Source: Morella rubra
Taxonomy: Eukaryota; Streptophyta; Magnoliopsida; Fagales; Myricaceae
Direction of reading: 5' to 3'
Length of the DNA stretch: 64,000 bases
Assembly: GCA_003952965.2 (NCBI GenBank)
Contig: CM025852.1
Coordinates: forward strand, 11,907,440-11,971,439
The position numbers and the translations under genes were made by a program. The stretch's first letter is position 1. The number at the start of each line of letters is the position of its first letter. Under the pieces are notes generated by a model. The model saw nothing but the letters and a program-made list of their open reading frames with translations, was not told the origin of the DNA and ran no database searches. Positions 33,698 to 45,490 of this stretch are shown here, piece by piece.

Positions 33698-36600
33698 ATG
33701 GAAATAGAGGCAGAGAAAATGGAAACAGGTCGTGAGGTAGAGAAACAGTTGATCGAAAATGCCCTAAAAGGCAAATGGGACAAAATTGTCGAGATTTATA
33801 AGAGCAATCCTGCGGCCTACGAGATGAAGATCAACAAGTCAGGGGACACTGCATTGCACTTAGCTGTCTCCGATGGCAAAGTGAAGATAGTCAAAGAACT
33901 CATAGCACAACGGAAAGCTTCCGCTCTCCCTGAAAACGACCAAGGGAAAGCTTCCGCTCTCCCTAAAAACGACCAAGGGAATACCCCTCTCCATGTTGCC
34001 GCATCAATGGGGAATGTGGCTATGTGTAAGGCCCTATTGAGGCTTGATCCACCTAGAGGATCACTGGTCGTGTGTAAGGCCCTATTGGGGGTTGATCCAC
34101 ATAGAAGATCACTGGTCGGTTGTAAAAACGAGGACGGCGAGACCCCTTTTTTCTTAGCAGCGTTCTATGGTAGAGAAGACGCCTTCCTTTATCTTCACGA
34201 ATTCTGTACACTCCATGAATTGGATGCTAGTAAGTTTTCCAGGAGGACCGTCGACGGTGACACTATTCTTCACAGTGCCATTTCTGGAGAATATTTTGGT
34301 GAGTACTATTACTTCGGTACATTCTCGTCTGTGGCAAGTAGTAGTGTAGGGAGATATCTTGTGAAGTGCATATTACGCTCAAACCTTTCATTTTGCACTG
34401 CGCAGCTTTGGCGTTTCAAATAATTGGTTTATACAAGGAACTGGTGTACTCTAAAAATGAACAAGGAATCTCCCCTCTCCATATACTGGCGGCCAAGCCT
34501 ACCGCTTTCAACAGCGGCAGCCGCCTGGGACTATACGAGAAAATCCTTTATCAGTGTAAGTATCACCAAGTCGTCGCTTACTGGTGAAATATTTGATCAA
34601 CTTCATCCTTCCCTTCTATGGCTGTTGCATGCTCTCTCTTCTCTATCCCTAGTTCATATCTCGGTTACAATCCTAGACGTATTTTTGTCCGAAGAGTAAT
34701 GCATTTTGTTTTAAGTTTCCAAAAACACAAGGCAAGTTGAAGTCATCTCATTCTTCTGTTTACAGAGTTCTGTATTCCGCAATCTTATACCACTTCCAAA
34801 ACACGGGGGTCTTTCACTCATCGAATATCGAAGTTGGAATTTTAATGCGCCAAATGTTTTCAAACCCACAGCATTTAATTTGTATATATTCTTAATTACA
34901 GCTTGAATATTGTGTCAGATAAGTTTTAACCTTTGGCGCTGTTTTATGGATTAAGTCATAATTATTCCGGAGCTCGAATTAAAGGCGTACGGGGACAATC
35001 TCCAGCCAAAGGAAGCAACGAAAAACAGCCCCTGCTTTAAGTTCATTTGCAAAGGTAGTACGTGATTTTTTTTCCCCTGTTCTCTTGTTGTGCGTCTGAC
35101 TGCTATGACCTCTTACAAACGCCACAGGATATGATATGAACACCATGGCCGTGAGGTCATGACAGTGAATTCTCTCCACGAAAGTCATTTACAGATCTGG
35201 GCTTCCCCAGTAATTAATTAAAACAAGCAACTTACAATAAAGATGTTATTTAATTGATATTCTCACGTCCAGATCATGTCCATAAATGCTTGATTCTTCT
35301 TGCCCTCGGGATGCACTTTATGACCCATTTGCTATATGCCATGGTGACCGAACTGGTTTTTCTTTACTACCAGTTACAGAAGAAAAAAAGAATGGAGGGC
35401 AAATAGATGCAGAGGACCCTGAAAACCGAAAGGGAAGAGATCAAGGTTTAGCAATGCATACTCTGTTAATTATTGACATATCGCAGAGTAGATTGAAATA
35501 AGTCAGTCGCTCTGTCTTGTGACTCTATTACTTTTTCTAAAAAATATACACCTATCTCGTGCAGAATGGTTGCCGGCAAATTATGATACCTGCTATGCAT
35601 TTTTCAAGCTCGGATTCAAGGGAATTATTCTTACCTGCTATGCATGTTTCCAGCTATTCAAGGGAATTCTGACCGTTCTCCGACTTGGTACGTCCCTACG
35701 TAACAAAAGTAACATGAGAATCCAGTAGTTATTGTTGAGGAGATAAACACCGGGGAGTCTCTCTAGTTGGCTTATAATATAGTATATATGGACACCCAAC
35801 TTAAAAGCTTAAACCAATAGATTTGCGCCCAACTATATTATATTAATTGCCCACACTTATGACTTTTTTTCAATGTGAAAACATTTTTACCCTCTCATAC
35901 ATATGTATTTAATAATCTCCCTTTTACATGTGAGTCTATCACCACATTAATTCACTCTCTCCGAAGTGACGCTATCTAGAGATAAAGAGATAGGTGTATG
36001 GTCCGGAACACCTTTAGCAAGATGTCTTGGATTCTCATATTTCTTAAAATCTGTCAAATTCTGATTTTTTTATGAAAATCACATCTCTTCTTATGATAAT
36101 CTTCTTCTTTTCCAGACCCCACAGCTAAATTCTGCATCTTCATAATCAACAAAAATGCAAGTAGTGGCTTCATCATTAAGATTCAACCGCTGTCCCTTAG
36201 GCACATGTGCAAATACTTTGCATCTAAAAACCGTTGTTACTTATTTTAGAATCTCAAAACCCAAACGAACTGATAGAGACCGGTTGATTAGGTAGCATCC
36301 AATAGGAATAGCTTCACCCAGAATAACTTAGACAGTCCAATCGTCCTTAATTAACATGGTTTTCCTTGACTACCAGGAAAAGACAAAAAGAATGGAGGGC
36401 GAAGCGATGCAGAGCACCCTAAAAACCAAAAGGAAAGACATCAAGGTTTACCATTAATGCTCTATTAAGCTTGTGTTCTTTTTTTCTAGGCAATGAGTAC
36501 TTTATTTGATGTGGCCGGATTAGAACCATAGAAACGTGCTATGTTATGCATTCAAAAAAATGATGTACTCCTACCTCCCGCAGAATGGTTGCCGGCTAAT

Positions 36601-38633
36601 TATGGTACCTGCTATGCATTTTTCAAGCTCGGATTGAAGGGACTTCTGATCGTTCTCGGACTTGGTACGTCGCTACATATATAACAATTAAAAGTAACAA
36701 GACCAGAACCGAGTGGTTATCATTTCAAACGCACTGTACTCACATAATCGTGTACCATTCATGTACGAGGCAATGAAATATAGTACATCCTCGTACGTAT
36801 ACAATATACATTGGTTTGTTTCTTACTTGTAATGTGCGACCTGTAATATTGTCAATTAGGGTACGCCACGGTAAAGAAGATTGAGGAAAAGAAACGGAAG
36901 CACACCTGGGCCTTTCAAGTCATGAAAGAATTACTTCCAGACAATAGTTCAGCGAATGAATATGCAGAATCCGTTGGGCAGCAACCCAGTAATGCAGTAC
37001 GTCCCGTTTTGGAAGCTCCGGATCAAGAGATCGACGGTAAAATAACAGTCACAACAATTATTTGATTTATTGTATCACTGTGTGTAAGGTAGATGAGTAT
37101 TCTCTCAAATCTTTTGGGGTCTAAATTGAATGTCATATTTTTAAAAAGAGAAAGATATAATAATTATTAAATGCAGTACATCGAGTATTCGAGTTTATAC
37201 TAGGAGAAATTCATAGATATGTAATAAATGTTGTAGGATACTTCTCCTATATCTCTCTGCATCTGGATTATTCAATTTGGACAAAGAATTTGAGAGGACC
37301 ACTGTCCACCTAACATTGATAGTTTAGAAACAAATGTTATAAAAAAAAAAAAAGTTCAGTCAAAGCCTAAACACTATAGAACTACAACTTTCGTTAGTGG
37401 CACAGACCCTCAAAGAGGTGAAGACTACCATTGAAATTACTACCAGTAATGGTATCGCCAACAGATTCGTGGAGACAATCCAGGACATTTTTCCTGTTTC
37501 CGTACAAAGCCAAGACAAGAAGAATATAGTGCTATTGGTGGAGAAGGACAAACACTCTGCAAGGGCAAAGCAGCCTGAGACTCCCATCCTAATTGCGGCT
37601 AAAAATGGTGTCACTGAAATTGTGGGTAGAATTCTGAACCTTTTTCCGGCTGCAATACACGACACAGATGAAGACGGGAAGAACGTAGTGCTATTGGCGG
37701 TGGAGAATAGGCAGCCGCAAGTATTTCAATTCTTTCTTGATAAAGAAAAAGTGTTAGATAAAGACAGCGTGTTCCGGAAAGTGGATAAAGAAGGTAATAG
37801 CGCCCTGCATCTTGCCGGAAAGCTTGGAGATTACAAGCCATGGCGAATTCCAGGAGAAGCGCTTCAAATGCAATGGGAACTCAAGTGGTATGAGGTATGC
37901 ACCCGAATTAATTAATTGTGACAATCTGGTACTGTACTCTTGGATCAGAAGGGATTCGACCATTTATTTTAGCAAAATATAAGAGGTCTTACACTTGATG
38001 CTTGGCATGATGCAGTTTGTCAAGGGTTCCATGTCCTTTCACTTCTACACGCACTTCAACAAGCAGGGGAAGACCTCTAAAGAGGTGTTCAATGAAACCC
38101 ACAAGGAGCTTGTCAAAAGCGGTGGCGAGTGGCTAACCAAAACCTCAGAATCCTGCTCCGTCGTTGCTGCACTCATCGCTACGGTGGCCTTCGCCACCTC
38201 AGCCACAATCCCTGGCGGTGTCAAGTCAGACACTGGGACTCCATTGCTCGAAAGAAAGCCTGCATTCGATACCTTCGCTATCTCATCACTCATTGCGCTC
38301 TGCTTCTCGGTCACCGCCTTGGTCATGTTCCTCGCCATCTTAACATCAAGGTTCCAACCAAAAGATTTTGGCACGGACTTGCCGCGGAAGCTCTTCATAG
38401 GTTTAACGTCACTATTGGTTTCCATAGCTGCGGTCCTCATATCATTTTGTGCGGGACATTTCTTTGTATTGAAGCATAGGCTCGGATATTGGGCGCTTCC
38501 GGTCTATGCGGTGGCGTGCCTTCCCATATCTTTTTATGGTCTTGCGCAGTTTTCGTTGTACATTGATGTTATGAGGGCTATTCTCAAGAAGGTGCCACAA
38601 CGTAGCTACAGCTCAGCCACTGGTCCTTCATGA
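33698..38633 (+). CDS. Ankyrin-repeat PGG-domain membrane protein (ACD6/ITN1-like), up to 9 exons
   Basis: Exons: 33698-34298 (1), 34406-34555 (2), 35374-35445 (a), 35565-35687 (b), 36377-36445 (a'), 36584-36664 (b'), 36860-37036 (c), 37398-37894 (d), 38016-38633 (e). All have GT-AG borders. With every exon the product is 795 aa; without a' and b' it is 745. Ankyrin repeats: about residues 47-76, 93-125, 146-176 and 187-215, another in exon 2 (NEQGISPLHILAAKP), and three in exon d (PETPILIAAKNG, DGKNVVLLAVEN, EGNSALHLAGKLGD). Exon e holds the PGG domain: four membrane segments, the first ending ATSATIPGG, the last WALPVYAVACLPISFYGL. Relatives act at plasma or ER membranes in defence, cell death and salt responses. 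Exons b and b' encode the family linker EWLPANY-TCYAFFKLG. Oddities: duplicated exon pair, three in-frame tandem duplications, weak GTTTAG/GTTTAC donors after a and a'. It looks functional but isoforms are uncertain. Confidence 0.88.
33914..34120 (+). repeat. Two in-frame tandem duplications in ankyrin exon 1
   Basis: A 33-bp unit (KASALPENDQG / KASALPKNDQG) occurs at 33914-33946 and 33947-33979. A 48-bp unit (CKALLRLDPPRGSLVV / CKALLGVDPHRRSLVG) occurs at 34025-34072 and 34073-34120. Both keep the frame and lengthen the stretches flanking the second ankyrin repeat. The paralogue at 61759 has neither. Confidence 0.9.
35374..36664 (+). repeat. Tandem duplication of an exon pair (a-b and a'-b') in ankyrin gene A
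   Basis: Exon a (72 bp) and a' (69 bp) share the AATGGAGGGC...GATGCAGAG core. Exon b (123 bp) and b' (81 bp) share GAATGGTTGCCGGC(A/T)AATTA and the donor CTTGGTACGTC. The copies are offset by about 1.0 kb. All four exons are phase 1 and multiples of three. Exon b has an extra 42-bp internal duplication (TCYAFFKLGFKG / TCYACFQLFKG). A Copia relic lies between the copies. Confidence 0.85.
35940..36322 (-). mobile_element. Copia integrase/pol fragment in an ankyrin intron
   Basis: Read on the minus strand: GEAIPIGCYLINRSLSVRLG (integrase C-terminal region), then HVPKGQRLNLNDEATTCIFV, and EKKKIIIRRDVIFIKKSEF. These match the order of plant Copia polyproteins between integrase and reverse transcriptase. 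Frameshifts are present and no LTRs adjoin it. It lies antisense to the gene, between exons b and a'. Confidence 0.72.
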
Positions 38634-40142
38634 GGTGTTGTTAAACTTGCTCCCCCTCCGCCAAAGATGGTTTTTTTTTCTTATGTATTTTATTTATATG
38701 ATGAGGGTATTCAACTGACTAACCTCTCGGTTTTGTGCAGTCCCTCAGTTTTACTCAAATCAGGTGTATACGACAAGATCGCAGGTCTGGAGAGTGACCC
38801 TAAAGGATTGATAACAGTTGGGAGTTTCAAACCTTGAACTTCGGACAGAGAAACTCCCACATGCGGAGCCTCGTCATTACGTTAGTTTTGCTTCTGTTTT
38901 GTTTTGTTTTGGGATCGGAGTTATCTGTCTCCCGGTCTCTCTCACTATCTCTTGTGTGTGCGGCTATGCGTGTCTTTGCTTTTGCAATAGTTTGGTGACT
39001 GAAATAAATGAGAGACTGAAATTTTCTTTGTTGCTCTGTTTCATGCAACAACTTATGGTTCATTTTTGTCATTGATGAGGATGAGTTTTTGCATGTATAA
39101 CTTTTTGTTCTTTTCCTTTTTGCTTTGTTAACAACGAATGTAGATTAAATAATCTAAACCGAGAATATGGGGATTAATCTATCGGTTCAAAATAAAGGGA
39201 TCAAACCGAGATATAAGGAAGGCTCAAAATATGGATAAACTCCCCATCAGGCAGACCGAGTAAATCATAAGATCTTATAGAAGAAAATCTCAATTCAAGG
39301 ATCAGATCCTTGCCCTATGAATATGGGAAAATGGCCTATTTTTGCTTTGGGTAAATGGAAATGGACTTTTGATGAAGGTAAGTTGTTCGCTCTATGATAT
39401 CTAATCTGCCCTGGCTTCTTTACGTCCATTTTGCTGACTTAAGCATCATAGTCTCTCCTCTGTCCCCTAAAGGATACTTCTTTTGAGATTCACAGGCCGA
39501 GTCTGGACAGATAAAATGATCAATTTTAATAGAACCTTAATTTCATTGATAGCACGTGTAGTTAAATTTGTTGATGGTTTAAAGATATTCGGCAGATCAA
39601 AGATTTTTATCCAAACTTGATGAACTACAAAATAAAACCTAAAATGTTATTTTTACTATCATTGATTATACTTAATTGTAATTTACACCTGGGCGATAGG
39701 AATGCTACTTCCTTAAAAGGAAATCTTGTAGTTGATTGCAAGCTTTTCAGCCGAAAATACGTGATGAGTAGAGAACTATTTCTTCAATAAACTAAAAGAT
39801 GACACAAGAGGTACTCTCTAAGTCAAGGAGAAACAAATGTTCAATTTGCTGGATTGAACTAGTCCTGTAAAGGTTCTAGCTTTCCTAGCACCGAGTAGGA
39901 GAATACAAAATTATATATTCCCTTTTGTAATAGTTCTGAAAACTTTTTAATTATCGAAACTATCATACATTATATGATCCCAAGATGGAATCGAACATAT
40001 ACTTGGAGTGATCCTATGTCATGTAAGCAACTACTAAAAATATTAGGGAGAGTTTGAGATGTGGGATCCTTAAGGATCTCAATTCTCAGCCGTAGGATCA
40101 TCGTTAAAATCTATTGTCATATATTTTATAAAATACAGTATA
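38634..40142. other. 3' flank of ankyrin gene A, no further gene
   Basis: 38640-39080 is probably 3' UTR and flank, with an apparent intron-like CAG at 38738. 39080-40142 is AT-rich intergenic DNA. I see no coding pattern. Confidence 0.4.
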
Positions 40143-40653
40143 GGGGTAAACTTATAGTTAGCCCATTATGTTTGGGCAAAAATCAAGTTGCTACCCTTAT
40201 TTTTCAATCCAACAATTTGAGACCCATAACTTTCAAAACCGATCAATCTTCGCCCCCCATCTAAATTAAATGTTAAATCAAATGGAAAAGTATGAAAAAT
40301 GACCAAAATGCCCCTCCAAAATAAAATTAAAAAAAAAAAAAAAAATTCATTAAAAAAAAAAAAATATATATTTTTTTAAAAATAATATTTTTAAATAAAA
40401 CTATTGAAACTCTATTTCAATAATCTATTTATTTTTAATTTATTTCTTAAATTTATATTATTTTTTAAAATTTAGCATTAGAGGGGCATTTTGGTCATTT
40501 TGCACGATTTTTCGTCAGACTTAACTCCTGATTTAGACGGGGGGTGAAGATTGATGGGTTTCGAAAGATATGGGTCTCAAATTGTTGGATTGAAAAATAA
40601 GGGTAGCAACTTGATTTTTGCCCAAACATAAGGGGCTAACTATGAGTTTACCC
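40143..40653. mobile_element. MITE with long inverted repeats (family of 52243)
   Basis: Begins GGGGTAAACTTATAGTTAGCC and ends with the inverted copy GGGGCTAACTATGAGTTTACCC. The arms match over about 120 bp (CAACAATTTGAGACCCATAA and complement). The AT-rich centre has poly-A runs. No matching flanking duplication is visible for this copy. Confidence 0.75.
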
Positions 40654-40981
40654 AACAAATTATGAGCTTCGACAAATTTTCATAATATCCATTACCACAT
40701 TATAACTAACTCCTAAGAATTTAAGATTCAGCATTTTAGTCCCCCATAAAATCAATTATAAATCGTCTTTCCACCAGTTTATATTCCATATGGGCCACTA
40801 TACATGGTCATTGTTATACCCCTAGCTCATATAATTTTCAATAACATAATTCATCACTATTACATATGTGATCATTGATGCAACATGGAAATGTGAGGGA
40901 ATTGCCTTTCGTGCCTATTCTATGATCCAGAAAATTAAGCTCTCAAGCCTTCCCTTAAAAAATGGAATGTGCAACACATTG

Positions 40982-41480
40982 CACTACAAGAATATCGGGC
41001 TCACCCGACGAGCGCTGCCGTCACCAAAACTACACAAAATCGTCACTGGAGCCCTTGAGCCACGGCTTTCGGTCATCGAGCGTTGGTTGCGGTTGCTGCG
41101 TGGAGACGGCTCAACTGCGACAATCATACTTCTCCGTCAGTGAAGTTGATGCTACGTCGACCTTGAATGGTGTTGGGAGAACGGTTGAGCAGTCGTCGGT
41201 GAAGCGTCCATCATTTTGCATCGATCGTCGCTGTTGCTCTATGGCCTACGACGTTCAGATTGTCAAGGTTTGTTCACCTTTCGCCGACGATGTGCAGTGC
41301 GTCAATAATACCTCATTTTTCACCGACGATGTCAAGACGACGCCCAGTTTTGACGTGTTGACCCAACAACGACGGTGCTGTTCTTTGTGGCTAGAGGCCA
41401 TTCTCGACGGAGCTTCGGTTGCAGGGAGTATTTTTGCAAATCACATGAGGCGTGGGCATTGCAGATTTTTGTTTTAGAGT
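40982..41480 (+). mobile_element. CACTA (En/Spm) transposon end with subterminal repeats
   Basis: CACTACAAGAATATCGGGC at 40982 is a canonical CACTA terminus. Downstream DNA is GC-rich with recurring CGTCGGTGA / CACCGACGATGT / GCCGACGATGTGC words, typical subterminal transposase-binding repeats. The other terminus (ending TTCTTGTAGTG) was not found. Reading frames here are artefacts of the repeats. Confidence 0.65.
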
Positions 41481-42212
41481 AGTCTAGAATTATTCTAGCT
41501 ATTTTTTGGAATTTTCATTAGTTGATTATTTGTAGATTTCTCTCCATTGAGCTCTATTGGTTGATTTATTTCAAGTGATCATAAATAAATTTCTGACACG
41601 AGTACAGTGCAAATGAATAAAAAGAACAGAGTATCATATCTGTGGGATCTCCACTATTAAGTGTGGGATAACAAAACAAACATTCACATATATAACTATG
41701 GAGATCAAAGTTATGAGTATGCAAATCCAGATTTTGCAAATATTTACATTACTCCAAAACAAAAGTAGCTACCTGTGACTACAACCTATATTAATAACCT
41801 GATCCTCTTGAACTCTTTGAGCATCTGACCCTAAAATTGTCAAAACATCATTTGTTGATCTACTCACAAAAAACTCCAATCCAACCAAGCTTAGTTCAAT
41901 AAGTTCCTCTCAGATCAGATATTGAAAGCCACAGCAACATGCGCTGCAGAAAGTGTTGAAGATAAAATCATTACATACAAGTGTTGAACCATCTGTTACA
42001 ATATATCGAAAACACAACAAACAGTTTGATTCCATATTGGCTGCTCAAAAAAAAGAAAATCCCCCAAATCACAATAATGGTTCATACTTGCTTATCTTCA
42101 CCTCAAATGAAGCAAAAAAATGGTAAATGAGATACCTATATCCTAAACTGAAAAATCACATAATCACACTCACTTAGATTTGTCCAACAATGCATTTTAG
42201 ATAGTTTACTTG
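41481..42212. other. Unassigned stretch beside the CACTA end
   Basis: It may belong to the CACTA body. On the minus strand 41800-41900 gives an open-looking stretch (LSLVGLEFFVSRSTNDVLTI) that I cannot assign to a family. Confidence 0.3.
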
Positions 42213-43710
42213 TGTCACGCCCCGTGCTGGTACTTACCCCCTCGGCTCGCGTATAGTAATCGCATGCACAAAGTTCGGGGATTACCGCATGATAAAATCT
42301 CTTAGAATCGCTTAAATGCCCTCGAATTTACTTAGTGAAGTCTTATTTTAAAACAGTTCTTAGTTAAAAGAAGAATAATTAAAATTAGAAGATCAAAAAT
42401 CGATTTAGAAGCTTAAACGAAAGAGGTGAAATCGTAACAAATATTAAATCATAATAAATTCCACTCTAATTAGGAAAAACTTTTAATAATGACTTGGATA
42501 GTAAATTATTCATAATAAAAAGATTAATACGAAATTGAAGGAATTTGATAAAAATGTGAAATTGAAACAACATGAAGAAATGCATCATTTTATTATAAAG
42601 AACATTGTTTATTACAAAAGAGGGTCCTTCGGGAGGATTAAAATAAATAGGCCTAAGATGTGGAACACTGTGAGCTTCCTACAGTCCACCTGGCTTATAC
42701 AACCACGTTTCCAAGGGTCTACAAAATAGATCCTGCATCTAGAATCTCTTCGATCTTGAAATAATCCAACATCCTGCTTAACCATAAAAAGGCAAATACA
42801 AACAAATATAAAAAGGGTGAGTCCTATTGACTCAGTAAAGGGAAAAAGGGAATATGTCATGCAAAACAGATAAGTATGAATAATTAAGGTAGCTTGTAAA
42901 CAATAAATAAGCATCGATAACACTAAATAGGGTAATGATGTATGATCGATGCAATATAGGAATGATGCATCTGTTTCCCAGTCACTTTACTTTCTTCTTC
43001 TTTCTTTCTTTTCTCTTTTCTTTTCCTGTCTGTAGAGGTGTTCTTTTATTCCTCTATTTAACCCCCAGAGTTAGGGTTGTGCGTCCCTCCTCTCCTCTAG
43101 GACTGTCTTGTGCCTCGGCACTAGGACCCTGTTGTGTGTATATTGTTTCATGGTAGGGATACCAACCACTATCCTTTTAGTGGTAGCTTGCACTATCCCA
43201 CTGTGATCGGTACCGTCACCCTGTCATCGGACCACCTCTGGATATGAGTTTCATTTCCATTTCTGTCATTTAGTTATTAGATTTTCCATACCCATGACAT
43301 GACTCATGACAGGATGATGCAACATGTATCATATGTTTTATTAAAAATCACTTAACTCAAAATGAGTAATAGATTTCATGGACCAATTGTCATATAAAAT
43401 GCATATAAAATAAAGTCAACCTAAATTCACAGTAACTTTTCTTGATCCATAAGTGACCAGGTCTAAGCTTTTGTAGAAAGGCCTAAGTGTTTATTTCATG
43501 ATATTCATTCATTAGACTTGGTCAACTTAACACGTACAACATGCTGTTAATAGGCAAGTCCAACAACTTATACAAGTAAGTTATTTTTATTACTAAAGCC
43601 AATAAGGACTGGCGGTATTTAAAAGAAAGGATTTTAAGGCTCTTGACTAGTTTCAAAAGAAAATCCTCCCGGGCATTTTCATTTAAAAACTTCTTGGGCA
43701 TCATAAAAAA

Positions 43711-44130
43711 AGAAGCTTCCCAGGCATGTTTATTAAAACTTCCCGGGTAAAGAGTAAAAAGGCTTCCCGGGTACGTTTTATAAAAGGCTCCCCGAGCATG
43801 CTTATTAAAACTTCCCGGGTAGAGAGCAAAAAGGCTCTCCGGGTACGTTTTATAAAAGGCTCCCCGAGCATGCTTATTAAAACTTTCTGGGTAGATAGCA
43901 AAAAGGCTCCCCGGGTACGTTTTATAAAAGGCTCCCCGATCATACTTATTAAAACTTCCTGGGCAGATAGCAAAAAAGCTCCTCGTGTGCGATTTATAAA
44001 AGGCTCCCCGGGCATGCTTATTAAAACTTCCTGGGTAGAAAGCAAAAAGGCTCCCCGAGCATGCTTATTAAAACTTCCCGGGTAGATAGCAAAAGCCTCC
44101 TAGGTACGTTTTATAAAAGGCTCCCGAGCA
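43711..44130. repeat. 72-bp minisatellite, about 5.5 copies
   Basis: The word AAAACTT recurs at 43735, 43807, 43879, 43951 and 44023 (exactly 72 bp apart), then at 44070 in a unit shortened by 25 bp. Each unit carries CCCGGGTA, CTCCCCGAGCATGC and TTTTATAAAAGG. As 72 is divisible by three and the unit lacks stops in one frame on each strand, repetitive open frames appear on both strands (24-residue period). Further decayed units continue to about 44330. Confidence 0.92.
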
Positions 44131-44937
44131 CGGTAGTAAAACAAAGGTCTTTCCCGAGCATGCAAAACAATTTCTTGGTATAGAAGAACAACAAGTCCTT
44201 CCCAGGCATGTAAAAATAAGGCCTTCAAAAATATCTCCCCTGGCCATGCAAAATAAAGGCTTTCAAAAATATCTTCCCCGACCATGCAAGAACAGAGGTT
44301 TTCCCTGGGCATGTAAAAAAGAGTTTTTCTAAATCCACTAAGGACTAACGTTCAAGGATCCTAGGGCTCCGCTAGGTTAGTATGTTCAACTTATGCATTT
44401 CTTTTTCCACATCCCTCATTATTTCTCCTACATGCCTATGGCTATTCCTTATTACCGATCCCATGTAATGTAAATTAGTTCACCCTTACCTCTATTGCTT
44501 CGGTGGATGTGGATTTCTAAAGGATAGAACACCCATTTTTCTTCTTTTGGTTGATTCCCCTTTTTCACCTTTGGTCTCTCCCTTTGTCCCTTGGTCTCTC
44601 CTCTTTTCTCCTATGTCTCTCTCCTTTTTTCTCTTTTGTTTAGGTGCTGGTCTCTCGCTCAAGTCTCTATCTTATTCTTTTAGTCGACCACATAAGCAGA
44701 AAGGCAACTAACGGTGTGTATAATTCACTTTATACCCATACATATGCTGCCACCACAAGCCCCATATCTTACGTCTTTTTTGCAAGCAACACGTCAATAT
44801 ATGAGCCAACGACTAAGCTCCATCTAGGCGGCCAGATAAGACATGATAAGAGTGAATTGAATGCACACCATATAGTTAAGACACATGAAAAGTAACATGC
44901 AAAAGGAAAGGTGATGCCACCTAAACCAACGTAAAAA

Positions 44938-45140
44938 TCCTGGGCATACAGGGCTCACAGCACCCGGGGTCCAGGGCTCAAACTGCTCGGGGTCCAGGGC
45001 TCAGCACACCAGGGCTCCAGGGCTCAGTACTCCTTGAATTTTCTCGGGCCTCAGTACTCCAGGGATTTCCCGGGACTCAGTACTCCCCGGAATGCAGGGC
45101 TCAGCACACCTGGGAGTTCTGTTCTCGGTAATCCCAGGAG
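44938..45140. repeat. GC-rich degenerate minisatellite
   Basis: Short units built on CAGGGCTCAGCAC(A/C)CC, CTCAGTACTCC and CCCGGG(A/T) words recur about eight times with irregular spacing of roughly 25-35 bp. They lie inside the LTR-like element. Confidence 0.7.
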
Positions 45141-45490
45141 TCCAATTAGCCCAATTTAAATTTAAAAGAAATTAATTAAACATGATCCAAAATAATCTAA
45201 CAATTTAAGGGAACAAAACTCAAGTCAGATAAGACATTTAAGCACATGGATTTAAATGAAATAATGCAAGGAGTTAGGAATAAAAAAAGAAGAAAGAAAG
45301 CACTAAAAAGGTAGATCAAAATACTAAGATCAAAATACTACAGTCACAACTTTAGAAACCGAAGCAATTTAAACAAATACCAAAGAGCCTAATTACATTA
45401 AAATATTAGAGGAAATAAAAATCGAGTCAAATTAAGAAAAACCTTAACACAAGAGTCTTAAAAGTAGCTTAAAAGATTAGGGGTATCACA

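Larger units (their letters stand above)
42213..45490. mobile_element. Probable long solo LTR (Ty3/gypsy type) or LTR-like element
   Basis: Starts TGTCACGCCCCGTGCTGG and ends TTAGGGGTATCACA, the form seen in several long plant LTRs. The interior has no gag-pol but contains GGTGAGTCCTATTGACTCAG, a 72-bp minisatellite and a GC-rich degenerate repeat. No target duplication was found and about 3.3 kb is long for an LTR, so the assignment is tentative. Confidence 0.45.

Noticed and set aside
40962..41477. Open frame of 171 residues on plus
   Set aside because: It covers the CACTA terminus and its GC-rich subterminal repeats; no protein family resemblance.
43701..44085. Repetitive open frames on both strands, resembling a repeat protein
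   Set aside because: They are produced by the 72-bp minisatellite, whose length is divisible by three; no start context, no non-repeat domain.
43711..44130. Regularly spaced repeats as a CRISPR array
   Set aside because: The whole 72-bp unit repeats without variable spacers, and the DNA is plant nuclear.
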